64,000 bases of DNA from positions 1 through 64,000 of the forward strand of contig CACFWO010000003.1 in NCBI GenBank assembly GCA_902570035.1, written 5' to 3'. Numbering within the stretch: position 1 is the stretch's first letter; each line of letters starts with the position of its first letter. Under the pieces are notes generated by a model. It was not told the origin of the DNA. It saw nothing but the letters and a program-made list of their open reading frames with translations, and ran no database searches. Positions 30,030-38,856 of this stretch are shown here, in pieces. Origin of the DNA: an uncultured SAR86 cluster bacterium. GTDB lineage: Bacteria > Pseudomonadota > Gammaproteobacteria > Magnimaribacterales > AG-339-G14. A program made the translations under genes and the position numbers.

Positions 30030-30259
30030 GGGAAAATTTAATCTATGAACTATCTTGCTTCGAATTCTAAGAGCTTAGTAACCTTTGGCGGAGCCGTTTT
30101 GAAGATCAATACCCTAGTCTTGGATTCGAAGCAGGACTTGTATAAAGCTCAGTTCTTAATTAGGTGAGAGAACTGAAGGGAAAATCAATCTTACAATCTG
30201 TACCTATCATCAAGATTGATTTTCCCAACACTTTTAAGAATTTTGGAAGAGTTTTTTTT
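30030..30259 (+). ncRNA. Candidate structured RNA / 3'UTR-derived sRNA between the Fur-controlled receptor and FTR1
   Basis: Three consecutive inverted repeats: 30053-30071/30119-30136 (about 18 bp with G.U pairs and one bulge), 30149-30156/30169-30176 (8 bp), 30178-30192/30212-30226 (15 bp perfect). Weak hairpin ACTTTT..AAGAGT followed by T8 at 30230-30259. Confidence 0.45.
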
Positions 30260-30328
30260 ATTCGTTTTTACTTAACACCCCTGGTGAAAAATTAAGCTCT
30301 TCCTCTCTTTATTTGTTAAATTATCATA

Positions 30329-31237
30329 ATGAATGAATTCATCATAGTCTTTAGAGAAACCCTTGAAGCCTCACTAATCGTGGGGATTATCTATACCATT
30401 CTCATCAAAAATGAGCTGTATGAATCCATAAAAAAACTTTGGATAGGTGTCGCTGCAGCACTCGTCTTTAGTGTTTTAGTAGGTTATTTGGTCTATGTAC
30501 TTAAAGAGAGTTTTAGCAATGAATCTGCAAGAGCTCTTTTTGAGTCAGTATTCATGTTCATTACAGCTGGATTGATCTGGTATGTTATTTTTTGGCTTTC
30601 GAAACACGTAAGTGACAGAAAACAAATCGAAGCGGAGACTAATACTGCTGTCCAAGCATCAACTTGGGGAATCTTTTTTGTAATTTTCTTCTCGATCTTA
30701 AGAGAAGGATTTGAAACAGCAATTTTTCTCTTAGGTAGTTTCTCTATGACAGGATCTTTTAGCTATCTTGGGTTCATAATAGGCGCTGCGTTAGCAATTT
30801 TGATTGGTTATCTTGTCGTTGTTCAAGGCAGAAAGATCAACTTAAGATCATTTTTTCAGGCGACAACTTTATTGTTAGTCTTTCTAGCCTCAGGCATGAT
30901 TGCTTACGGCACGCACGAAGCAGAAAGTTACTTAGTTAAGTCAGATAATCTTCAACTGATAGGCTTAAAAAGTAAATCAGACATTGCTCGTCCTTGGGAC
31001 ATCTTACAACCTAAGGATAGTCTCAAAGAGAAAGACAATCCTTTCTTTTATTCCTATGATTTGAAAGGTAAGCAGAAATACACACACATTATGCATGACA
31101 GCGGAAGAGTTGGCGTATTTCTTAAAGGTTTTTTTGGTTACAACAGTAACCCCAATTATGTCGAATTACTTTTCTGGATCATTTCGTTGATAGGCGGTAT
31201 TGCTCTTTGGAGATCTTTCTACCGGCCTGCAACCTAA
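30329..31237 (+). CDS. FTR1-family iron permease
   Basis: Seven-TM-like profile with paired REXXE motifs RETLE and REGFE. Confidence 0.87.
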   Translation: MNEFIIVFRETLEASLIVGIIYTILIKNELYESIKKLWIGVAAALVFSVLVGYLVYVLKESFSNESARALFESVFMFITAGLIWYVIFWLSKHVSDRKQIEAETNTAVQASTWGIFFVIFFSILREGFETAIFLLGSFSMTGSFSYLGFIIGAALAILIGYLVVVQGRKINLRSFFQATTLLLVFLASGMIAYGTHEAESYLVKSDNLQLIGLKSKSDIARPWDILQPKDSLKEKDNPFFYSYDLKGKQKYTHIMHDSGRVGVFLKGFFGYNSNPNYVELLFWIISLIGGIALWRSFYRPAT

Positions 31238-31238
31238 G

Positions 31239-32480
31239 TTACAGATTTAAATTAACTAATTTGTCGTCTGCTTTCACCCTTTGTAAGTTCATTTCTGTCC
31301 ATACATCATCAATTGCACTTAAAAAATTCTGGATATCTGATGCGTTATGTTTTGGTGTAATGGTTACTCTAAATCTTTCATCACCCTTTGGAACTGTTGG
31401 GAAGAAGACGGGTTGAATATAGATACCGTGCTTATCTACTAAGAGATTTGCTGCGTCTTTACACAGTATAGGATCTTTAATAAGAATTGGAATTATATGA
31501 CTATCATTTTCAATAAATGGAATTTTAAGATTTCTTAATCCAGATCTTATTTGATCGGAATTAAATTTTATTTCACGTCTTAGATGATCTGCTTTTTTTG
31601 AAAGCTTAATAGCTTTAATAGAACTAGCCACAATGGATGGATTAACTGAAGAAGTAAATATGAAACCAGGTGCAAAACTTCTAATGAAATCTATTATGTC
31701 CGCGTTGGCCGCCACATAACCGCCTAATTGACCAAAAGATTTTGAGAGAGTTCCGTTGATAATGTCTATCTTATCGGAGACTCCAGCTTCTGCAGCTATC
31801 CCTCTTCCTTCTGGACCGTACAAGCCAACAGAATGAACTTCGTCTAAGTATGTCAGCGCATTGTATTTTTCGGCGAGCCAAATAATTTTTTCAATAGGAG
31901 ATCTTAAGCCTTCCATGGAATAAAGGGATTCAAACACAATCATTTTAGGAGTATTTGCATTTGACGTTTTTAAAAGCTCTTCTAAATGTTCGGTATCGTT
32001 ATGTCTAAAAATATGTACTTTAACGTTTGCATTTTTAATGCCTTGAATCATTGATGCGTGATTAAGCTCATCAGAATATATTTCAATTCCTTCTAATTTT
32101 TTGCATAAGGTCCATAAAGTAGATTGATTGGCTGTGTAAGCCGATGGAAATATCAAGGCAGAATCTTTTTTGTGCAATTCAGCTAGCGTTCTTTCAAGGT
32201 CCGCATGGTAAGAGGAAGTACCAGAAATGTTTCTAGTACCGCCGGAGCCGGTGCCTAATTCTTGAGTAACTTTTATGGTTTCATTAACAATAGCAGGATG
32301 TTGGCTCAAGTTAAGATAATCATTGCTGCACCAAACTTCTACTTGTCTCTTAGAATCTCCATCGCGTTCGGTTGCTTTTGGAAAAGTTGATCGTGTTCTA
32401 TTTATTTCGCGGAATTTTCTATATAACCCTTGCGACTTGAGTGATTTAAGCTCATCGCTAAAAAATTTTTCATAATTCAT
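31239..32480 (-). CDS. hemA: 5-aminolevulinate synthase (C4/Shemin pathway)
   Basis: [90 protein letters not shown]. Confidence 0.9.
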   Translation of the reverse strand: MNYEKFFSDELKSLKSQGLYRKFREINRTRSTFPKATERDGDSKRQVEVWCSNDYLNLSQHPAIVNETIKVTQELGTGSGGTRNISGTSSYHADLERTLAELHKKDSALIFPSAYTANQSTLWTLCKKLEGIEIYSDELNHASMIQGIKNANVKVHIFRHNDTEHLEELLKTSNANTPKMIVFESLYSMEGLRSPIEKIIWLAEKYNALTYLDEVHSVGLYGPEGRGIAAEAGVSDKIDIINGTLSKSFGQLGGYVAANADIIDFIRSFAPGFIFTSSVNPSIVASSIKAIKLSKKADHLRREIKFNSDQIRSGLRNLKIPFIENDSHIIPILIKDPILCKDAANLLVDKHGIYIQPVFFPTVPKGDERFRVTITPKHNASDIQNFLSAIDDVWTEMNLQRVKADDKLVNLNL

Positions 32481-32600
32481 TTACTACCTACTATTTAGTT
32501 CAGCTTGCTTTATAAGATGAATTGGTGAGAACTATAACACATCAGAACTTCTTCCAACATTCGGGTATCATTGTGTTTTTGTTAAGAACAAACAGTTATA

Positions 32601-34097
32601 TTGAAGAATATTAGAATACTTTCAAGAAATAGCAGTCTGGCTAAAATACAAGCTCATCTGGTTGCAGATGAGATCAAAAAAAAATTCCCTGACATGATTG
32701 TCACTCATTCTTATAGAGATACCAAGGGCGACATAGATTTAACAACTCCTTTAAGCAAAATGCCCGAACAAGGAGTCTTTACATCAGATCTGAGAGATGC
32801 ACTTTTAAATGATGAAGCCGACATGGTTGTTCACTCATGGAAAGACTTGCCTATTGAAATGCCTAAAGGCACTGATATTGTCTCAACGCTACCTAGGTCT
32901 GACAGTAGGGATATTCTTTTTTTTAAAAATGACTCAATTAAAAAAAAATCTTTAAAGATCTATTCATCTTCTCCACGAAGAGAGAGAAACCTTTCAATAT
33001 CTTTGCCTGATTTATTGCCGTGGAAAACCTCTAAGATTGAATTTCATTCAATCAGAGGAAATATTCAAACTAGATTTTCTAAATTTTTGAACGATACATT
33101 AGATGGAGTAGTTATTGCTAAAGCAGCTATTGATAGGCTTGCTAGGGATCAGGATTTTGTTGAGCTTTATAAAAAGAATTCTCATTCATTCTCTTGGATG
33201 ATATTACCAAATTCAATCAATCCGTGTGCTCCAGGTCAGGGTGCTCTTGCTATTGAAGTTGCAGAAAACAATGATTTTGCAAATTCTATTGCAGCCTCTA
33301 TCAACGATGAAATTACTTTTGATGTAGTATCTAGAGAGAGAAAAATCCTTTCTCAACATGGAGGAGGATGTCATCAAAAAATAGGCGTATCAATAAGAAA
33401 GATTAACTTAGGCGAGATAACCAACATCATCGGTCTAACAGAAGAGGGCATTGAATTAAAAGAAAGCACTTTTAATCGGATGCCAAAGCTAAACGTTGAA
33501 CAAAAGGTAAATAAAAATGCAATTTTTCCAGAAGAAAAAGCAGAAAGTGTTTTTTTTAAGCGCAAATTTATTAAAACCGCTATAAAAAAAATAGAAGCAA
33601 TGGAGAACAAAGGAATTTTTATTTCCAGACAAGATGCTTTGTTGGATGGAATTAGAATTAACGCATCAAATATTTTGTGGACAGGTGGAGTTGAAACTTG
33701 GAAAAAACTTGCAACGAAAGGCTACTGGATAAACGGCACATCAGACAGTTTAGGAAAAAATAATGAACCGCCTTGTTCTTTATTTGATGATTTAGATTGG
33801 TTGAATTTTACGCATGATAGAAACCAAGAAAAAAGTTCAATGGAAAAATTCTTCTCATACGAACTGACACCAAAAGAAGAAGATATAAAAATAAAGAATA
33901 AACAATATTTTTATTGGATGAGCGGAAGTGCTTTTGAATATGCGCTTGAATTATATCCTAATATTATCGAAGCTAATCATGCATGCGGTTTAGGGGCAAG
34001 CTATGACATAATTGACCGCCAAATTTCGGGAAAAGTTGTACCTTTTCTAAATTACGAAGATTGGAAACATCAAATAACTGCTGATACAGATGAATAG
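32601..34097 (+). CDS. hemC: Divergent hydroxymethylbilane synthase with long C-terminal extension, possibly HemCD (TTG start)
   Basis: RILSRNSSLAKIQA, HSWKDLP, SSPRRERNL, PCAPGQGALAIEV, dipyrromethane Cys in HGGGCHQKIGV; 498 aa versus about 310 for canonical HemC. Confidence 0.83.
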   Translation: MKNIRILSRNSSLAKIQAHLVADEIKKKFPDMIVTHSYRDTKGDIDLTTPLSKMPEQGVFTSDLRDALLNDEADMVVHSWKDLPIEMPKGTDIVSTLPRSDSRDILFFKNDSIKKKSLKIYSSSPRRERNLSISLPDLLPWKTSKIEFHSIRGNIQTRFSKFLNDTLDGVVIAKAAIDRLARDQDFVELYKKNSHSFSWMILPNSINPCAPGQGALAIEVAENNDFANSIAASINDEITFDVVSRERKILSQHGGGCHQKIGVSIRKINLGEITNIIGLTEEGIELKESTFNRMPKLNVEQKVNKNAIFPEEKAESVFFKRKFIKTAIKKIEAMENKGIFISRQDALLDGIRINASNILWTGGVETWKKLATKGYWINGTSDSLGKNNEPPCSLFDDLDWLNFTHDRNQEKSSMEKFFSYELTPKEEDIKIKNKQYFYWMSGSAFEYALELYPNIIEANHACGLGASYDIIDRQISGKVVPFLNYEDWKHQITADTDE

Positions 34098-35079
34098 AAA
34101 ATTTCCAGATACTAGATTGCGAAGGTTGCGCAGTAATCCGTCACTGCTAAAAATAACTGCAGAAACCAGCCTATCAGTCGATGATTTAATACAACCTATC
34201 TTTGTCAAGGAAGGGATCAAAAAAGCTGAAGCAATTGAATCCATGCCAAACGTAAACAGATATTCAAAGGAAGGTACGATTGATTACTGCAAAAGCTTAA
34301 TGGATCTGGGAATAAAAGCTGTCGCTCTTTTCCCTGTGATAGATTCTAAAAAAAAGGATTTAGAGGGCATTGAGGCATTTAATCGAAAAAACTTAATTTG
34401 TGGGACTGTCGAGTCGATTAAAAAAAAGATTCCAGAATTAGTTCTTATTGTAGATGTTGCCCTTGATCCCTATACCGTGCATGGCCACGATGGAATATTG
34501 GATAAAAAAGATTACGTAGATAATGACAAAACAGTCGAAGTACTAAAAAAGCAAACCTTAGTTCTAGCAGATGCGGGAGCAGATGTAATAGCACCTTCAG
34601 ATATGATGGATGGGAGAATTGGTGCTATTAGAAAAGAGCTTGAGCTAAATAATTTTTTTAACACAGTAATTCTTTCTTACGCTGCAAAATACAGTTCAAA
34701 ATTTTATGGTCCCTTCAGAGAAGCTGTTCAGTCATCGTCTAATTTAGGCAAAGGAAATAAAGATTCCTATCAAATGTCGCCTCAAAATATTAATGAAGCT
34801 CTATACGAAGTTGAGATGGATCTAAATGAAGGAGCAGATGCCGTAATGGTAAAACCTGGCATGCCTTACTTGGATGTAATACGTGCGGTAAAAGAAAAAT
34901 TCAAAGTACCAACATTTGCTTATCAAGTATCAGGTGAATACTCAATGCTGAAAGGTGCAATTGAAAAAGGGTGGTTGCAGGAAGAAGTTTTGATGGAAGT
35001 TTTACATTCTTTCAAAAGAGCAGGCTCTGACTGCATACTGACTTATGCTGCAGAAGAAGTTGCACAGAAATTGAGCTGA
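34090..35079 (+). CDS. hemB: Porphobilinogen synthase
   Basis: DLIQPIFVKEG, LALDPYTVHGHDG-like, DVIAPSDMMDGRIGAIR, VMVKPGMPYLDVIR. Confidence 0.96.
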   Translation: MNRKFPDTRLRRLRSNPSLLKITAETSLSVDDLIQPIFVKEGIKKAEAIESMPNVNRYSKEGTIDYCKSLMDLGIKAVALFPVIDSKKKDLEGIEAFNRKNLICGTVESIKKKIPELVLIVDVALDPYTVHGHDGILDKKDYVDNDKTVEVLKKQTLVLADAGADVIAPSDMMDGRIGAIRKELELNNFFNTVILSYAAKYSSKFYGPFREAVQSSSNLGKGNKDSYQMSPQNINEALYEVEMDLNEGADAVMVKPGMPYLDVIRAVKEKFKVPTFAYQVSGEYSMLKGAIEKGWLQEEVLMEVLHSFKRAGSDCILTYAAEEVAQKLS

Positions 35080-35082
35080 ATC

Positions 35083-36105
35083 ATGCCCAATTATAAATTT
35101 GAAAATGCTTTAGCAAGGGAACCTCAATCTTGTCCTCCAATATGGTTCATGCGACAGGCAGGGAGATACCATAAACACTATCAGTCTCTGCGCAAAAAAT
35201 ATTCTTTTGAAGAGCTATGTAAAAAGCCTGAGTTAGCTGCAGAAACTGCTTTAGGACCAATTGAGGATTTTGACTTTGATGTTGCAATTCTTTTTAGCGA
35301 TATTTTGTGGCCGTTACAAGCAATGGGGATGAATTTAGTATTTGATCCAGGGCCAAAATTTGAGGATATTCTCACTGAGCAAAATTTTAAAAAACTACTA
35401 CATAAAAAAGATCTCAGATTTATGGAGTTTCAATCGGAAGCCCTACAGTTAACAAAGGGAAAATTAGGTCACGATAAATCGCTAATTGGTTTTGTGGGAG
35501 GCCCTTGGACAGTCCTCTCCTTTGGCATGGAGACTAATAAATTAGGGAGCAATTCTATAAGCCTTACAAGAGAAAAAAATTTCATGCTGGAGGAGTTTAT
35601 TATTCCTTTTCTACAAAAAAATATTTCCATGCAAATTGAAGCAGGGGCTGAAACTGTAATGATTTTTGATTCTTCAGCACATCAGTTAGATGATAAAGAT
35701 TTTTCATCATATTTAGAAAAGGTAATAGAAAATATGATTAAACCTTTCGAACAAAAAGTTGGCTACTATGCGAAAGAAGAAGTTGATTACAATTGCATTA
35801 TTTCCCATGCCAATAATAACGAAAACTCTTTTGCAGGAATTGGCATAGATTCACAAACTTCATTGCAAGAAACACTAACAAAGGTTGATCATGGATTTGT
35901 GCAAGGAAACTTTGATGAACTAAAAATTCTTGCTGATTCTAATGAGTTTCATCAAGCGCTAGATCATTTCATTGAAGGCATGCTTGCATTAAGTCAAGAA
36001 GAGAGGGTCGGTTGGGTTTGTGGCTTAGGACATGGAATTAATAAAGACACACCTGAAAAACATGTAAAACATTTTGTCAGTCAAATTAGGCAGGCTTTTA
36101 AATGA
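35083..36105 (+). CDS. hemE: Uroporphyrinogen decarboxylase
   Basis: PPIWFMRQAGRYHKHYQ, ILFSDILWPLQAMGMNLVFDPGPKF, GLGHGINKDTP. Confidence 0.94.
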   Translation: MPNYKFENALAREPQSCPPIWFMRQAGRYHKHYQSLRKKYSFEELCKKPELAAETALGPIEDFDFDVAILFSDILWPLQAMGMNLVFDPGPKFEDILTEQNFKKLLHKKDLRFMEFQSEALQLTKGKLGHDKSLIGFVGGPWTVLSFGMETNKLGSNSISLTREKNFMLEEFIIPFLQKNISMQIEAGAETVMIFDSSAHQLDDKDFSSYLEKVIENMIKPFEQKVGYYAKEEVDYNCIISHANNNENSFAGIGIDSQTSLQETLTKVDHGFVQGNFDELKILADSNEFHQALDHFIEGMLALSQEERVGWVCGLGHGINKDTPEKHVKHFVSQIRQAFK

Positions 36106-37094
36106 AATTTAAAGGAGAACAAAATTTTCAGCATGAAAATGAGCAAAAAAAAGGATTGCTTATTGCCTACTTAGGAACACCTGACTCTCCAGATGTATTA
36201 AGCGTAAGAAGGTACCTTAAAGAGTTTCTATCTGATCCTAGAATTATTGAAGTGCCAAAAATAATTTGGTGGTTTGTTTTAAACATTTTTATTTTAAATT
36301 TTAGATCGTTCAACTCAGCTAGGTTATACAAGTCAATATGGACTGATGGAGGATCGCCTTTATTAGTCAATTGCATCAAGATAAAAGAAAAGGTTCAAAA
36401 ATCTCTGCCATCAAATTATCAAGTAGCGCTTGGGATGAGGTATGGAAACCCGAGCATTAAAAGCGCTCTCAATGAATTAAAAGAAGCAAACTGTAGAGAT
36501 ATTGAGGTAATCACTCTTTTCCCTCATTACTCAGCTACAACTGTTGGGAGTATTTTTGATGCAGTATCGAAAGAAATTCAATCATGGAGATGGGTGCCAA
36601 GTATAAAATTTCTTAATAGCTACCATGATAATCCGTTACTGATTGAAATCTTGTCTAAAAGGATCCAAAAAAGTTTTGAATCTCAGGGTAAACCAGACAA
36701 ATTAGTATTTTCTTATCACTCTATACCGAAGAAATATTTTGACTCAGGAGATCCCTATCATTGCCTATGCCAAAAAACCTCTAGATTGATAGCAGAAAAA
36801 CTTTCCTTGGAAGAGAAAGATTACATCACAGCTTTTCAGTCTAGATTTGGTCCATCTGAATGGTTGAAACCTTATACGAGCGAAACAATGAAATCTCTTC
36901 CCAAAGAGGGCATAAAATCAGTTCAGGTAGTATCTCCAGGTTTTGGTGTCGACAACTTAGAAACTTTGCAGGAAATTGATATAGAGAATAAAGAATATTT
37001 TGAGGATGCTGGAGGAGAAAATTTTCATTACATTCCTTGCCTCAATGACGATGATGATCACGTTGAATTCCTTATAAGTTTAATTGGTAAATAA
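36102..37094 (+). CDS. hemH: Ferrochelatase
   Basis: LIAYLGTPDSPD, LFPHYSATTVGS, FSYHSIPKKYFDSGDPY, FQSRFGPSEWLKPYT. Confidence 0.95.
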   Translation: MKFKGEQNFQHENEQKKGLLIAYLGTPDSPDVLSVRRYLKEFLSDPRIIEVPKIIWWFVLNIFILNFRSFNSARLYKSIWTDGGSPLLVNCIKIKEKVQKSLPSNYQVALGMRYGNPSIKSALNELKEANCRDIEVITLFPHYSATTVGSIFDAVSKEIQSWRWVPSIKFLNSYHDNPLLIEILSKRIQKSFESQGKPDKLVFSYHSIPKKYFDSGDPYHCLCQKTSRLIAEKLSLEEKDYITAFQSRFGPSEWLKPYTSETMKSLPKEGIKSVQVVSPGFGVDNLETLQEIDIENKEYFEDAGGENFHYIPCLNDDDDHVEFLISLIGK

Positions 37095-37096
37095 AA

Positions 37097-37915
37097 TTGG
37101 AAATCAAAGAAAAAAAAGAATTGGCTTCAAATTGGTTTCGAGACTTAAGAGATACCTTTTGCTCTTCCTTTGAATTAATTGAGGGTAATAAATATAGCTT
37201 TGAAAGAAAATCATGGCCTCATAGACACTCCGGCGGTGGCGAAATGAGTATCATGAAAGGCGAGGTGTTTGAAAAAGTTGGAGTAAATATTTCAACTGTC
37301 TCAGGTAAGTTTCAAGAAGATTTTAGAGAACAAATAAAGGGCACAGAACAATCTCCGGAATATTTTGCAACTGGAATAAGTCTGGTTGCGCACATGAATT
37401 CACCAAAAATTCCTGCATTTCATTTCAATACAAGATTTCTTGTTACAGGGGAATCTTGGTTTGGAGGTGGGGCAGACTTAACTCCAACCTTGTCCGATAA
37501 AGAGGCAGTTGATCTATTCCATAATCAAATGAAAGATGCTTGTAGCGACTATAAAAAGGATGCCTATGAGGAATACAAAAAAAATTGCGATGAATATTTT
37601 TACTTGGCCCATAGAGCAGAACCTAGAGGAGCTGGAGGGATTTTCTTTGATCACATTAATTCAAATGACTGGGAAATAGACTTTGATTTTATAAAACAAG
37701 TCGGCAAATCTACTCATCAAGTTATTACACAAATTGTAGAAAGTAAAAAAGACCTTTCTTGGACTGAAGAAGAGAAAAATTTACAACTTATAAAAAGAGG
37801 AAGATACGTTGAATTTAATTTGATCTGGGACAGAGGAACTTTATTTGGACTAAAAACTGGTGGCTCGACTGAAGCAATTCTGATGTCTATGCCTCCAACA
37901 GCAAAGTGGGATTGA
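37097..37915 (+). CDS. hemF: Oxygen-dependent coproporphyrinogen III oxidase (TTG start)
   Basis: HRHSGGGEMSIMKG-like, WFGGGADLTPTL, AEPRGAGGIFFDH, FNLIWDRGTLFGLKTGGSTEAILMSMPP. Confidence 0.95.
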   Translation: MEIKEKKELASNWFRDLRDTFCSSFELIEGNKYSFERKSWPHRHSGGGEMSIMKGEVFEKVGVNISTVSGKFQEDFREQIKGTEQSPEYFATGISLVAHMNSPKIPAFHFNTRFLVTGESWFGGGADLTPTLSDKEAVDLFHNQMKDACSDYKKDAYEEYKKNCDEYFYLAHRAEPRGAGGIFFDHINSNDWEIDFDFIKQVGKSTHQVITQIVESKKDLSWTEEEKNLQLIKRGRYVEFNLIWDRGTLFGLKTGGSTEAILMSMPPTAKWD

Positions 37916-38331
37916 TGTTTTATCTCACTTTGAAAGTTATTCATATCTTTTCAGTAATTTCATGGATGGTAGTGCTACTCTATCTGCCAAGATTGTTTGT
38001 CTATCACCAAAAACATATTGATAAAGAAGAAGTCGGAACAGTTTTTAAAGTGATGGAAACAAATTTGATAAGAATAGGTCACGTTGCCTTTATCGCAACC
38101 TGGCTATCAGGGGGTCTCCTGATTTCTTATTCAGGAATGGGAGAGTGGCTCATAATTAAAATATTCCTGGTGTTACTAATGACCTTTTTGTATGGATTTT
38201 TTATTCTTTCAGCTCAAAATTTCAAAATGAATCGAAACAAAAGAAGCGAGCTGTTCTTTAGGATAATTAATGAAGCACCGGCAGTTCTTCTGATAGGAAT
38301 TCTTATTTTGGTAATTTTTAAGCCCTTTTAA
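37915..38331 (+). CDS. hemJ: Protoporphyrinogen oxidase HemJ
   Basis: FYLTLKVIHIFSVISWMVVLLYLPRLFVYHQ, four-TM protein; TGATG overlap with hemF. Confidence 0.87.
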   Translation: MFYLTLKVIHIFSVISWMVVLLYLPRLFVYHQKHIDKEEVGTVFKVMETNLIRIGHVAFIATWLSGGLLISYSGMGEWLIIKIFLVLLMTFLYGFFILSAQNFKMNRNKRSELFFRIINEAPAVLLIGILILVIFKPF

Positions 38332-38364
38332 TTATTTTCCTAATCTTTCATTTTTTTCTTCGTT

Positions 38365-38376
38365 TATAATACATAA
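38365..38376 (+). promoter_or_regulatory. -10 element immediately upstream of coaD (putative leaderless start)
   Basis: TATAAT (38365-38370), six nt, then ATG; no Shine-Dalgarno. Confidence 0.45.
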
Positions 38377-38856
38377 ATGCAGAGAGCAGTTTATCCAGGT
38401 ACTTTTGATCCTATGACTATGGGTCACGTTGACTTAGTTAAAAGGGCAAGCAAGTTATTTAATTCAGTAATAATCGCAATTGCTTCCAGCGATTCGAAGA
38501 AACCTATGTTTTCTCTTGAAGAAAGGATCGAGATAGGAAATAAAATATTTGCTGACGATCCTAAGGTTGAAGTGGTTGGTTTTTCTGGATTATTAGTCAA
38601 CTTTGCTAAAGATAACGATGCAAATATTTTAATCAGAGGTTTAAGGGTAGTGGCAGACTTTGAATACGAATTTCAATTAGCTAACATGAATAGGGCGATG
38701 AGTCCTGATATTGAGAGCGTATTCCTTACTCCAAAAGAAGAATACTCTTATATCTCATCAAGTTTAGTGAAAGAAATTGCTACGATGGGCGGAGATGTAA
38801 CAAGGTTTGTCGACGCAGTGACCTTAGAAGCTCTTGATCAGAAGATCAAAAATTAG
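38377..38856 (+). CDS. coaD: Pantetheine-phosphate adenylyltransferase
   Basis: [50 protein letters not shown]. Confidence 0.96.
   Translation: MQRAVYPGTFDPMTMGHVDLVKRASKLFNSVIIAIASSDSKKPMFSLEERIEIGNKIFADDPKVEVVGFSGLLVNFAKDNDANILIRGLRVVADFEYEFQLANMNRAMSPDIESVFLTPKEEYSYISSSLVKEIATMGGDVTRFVDAVTLEALDQKIKN

Noticed and set aside
30057-30132. Initial thought that the TTCGAA inverted repeat marks a mobile-element end or att site
   Set aside because: No transposase/integrase, no flanking target duplication; RNA stem interpretation fits better with adjacent P2 and P3.
32578-32592. Small hairpin TTTGTT-AAG-AACAAA just before the hemC start
   Set aside because: Only A/T-rich 6-bp stem; expected by chance in this composition and no T-run or regulatory consensus.
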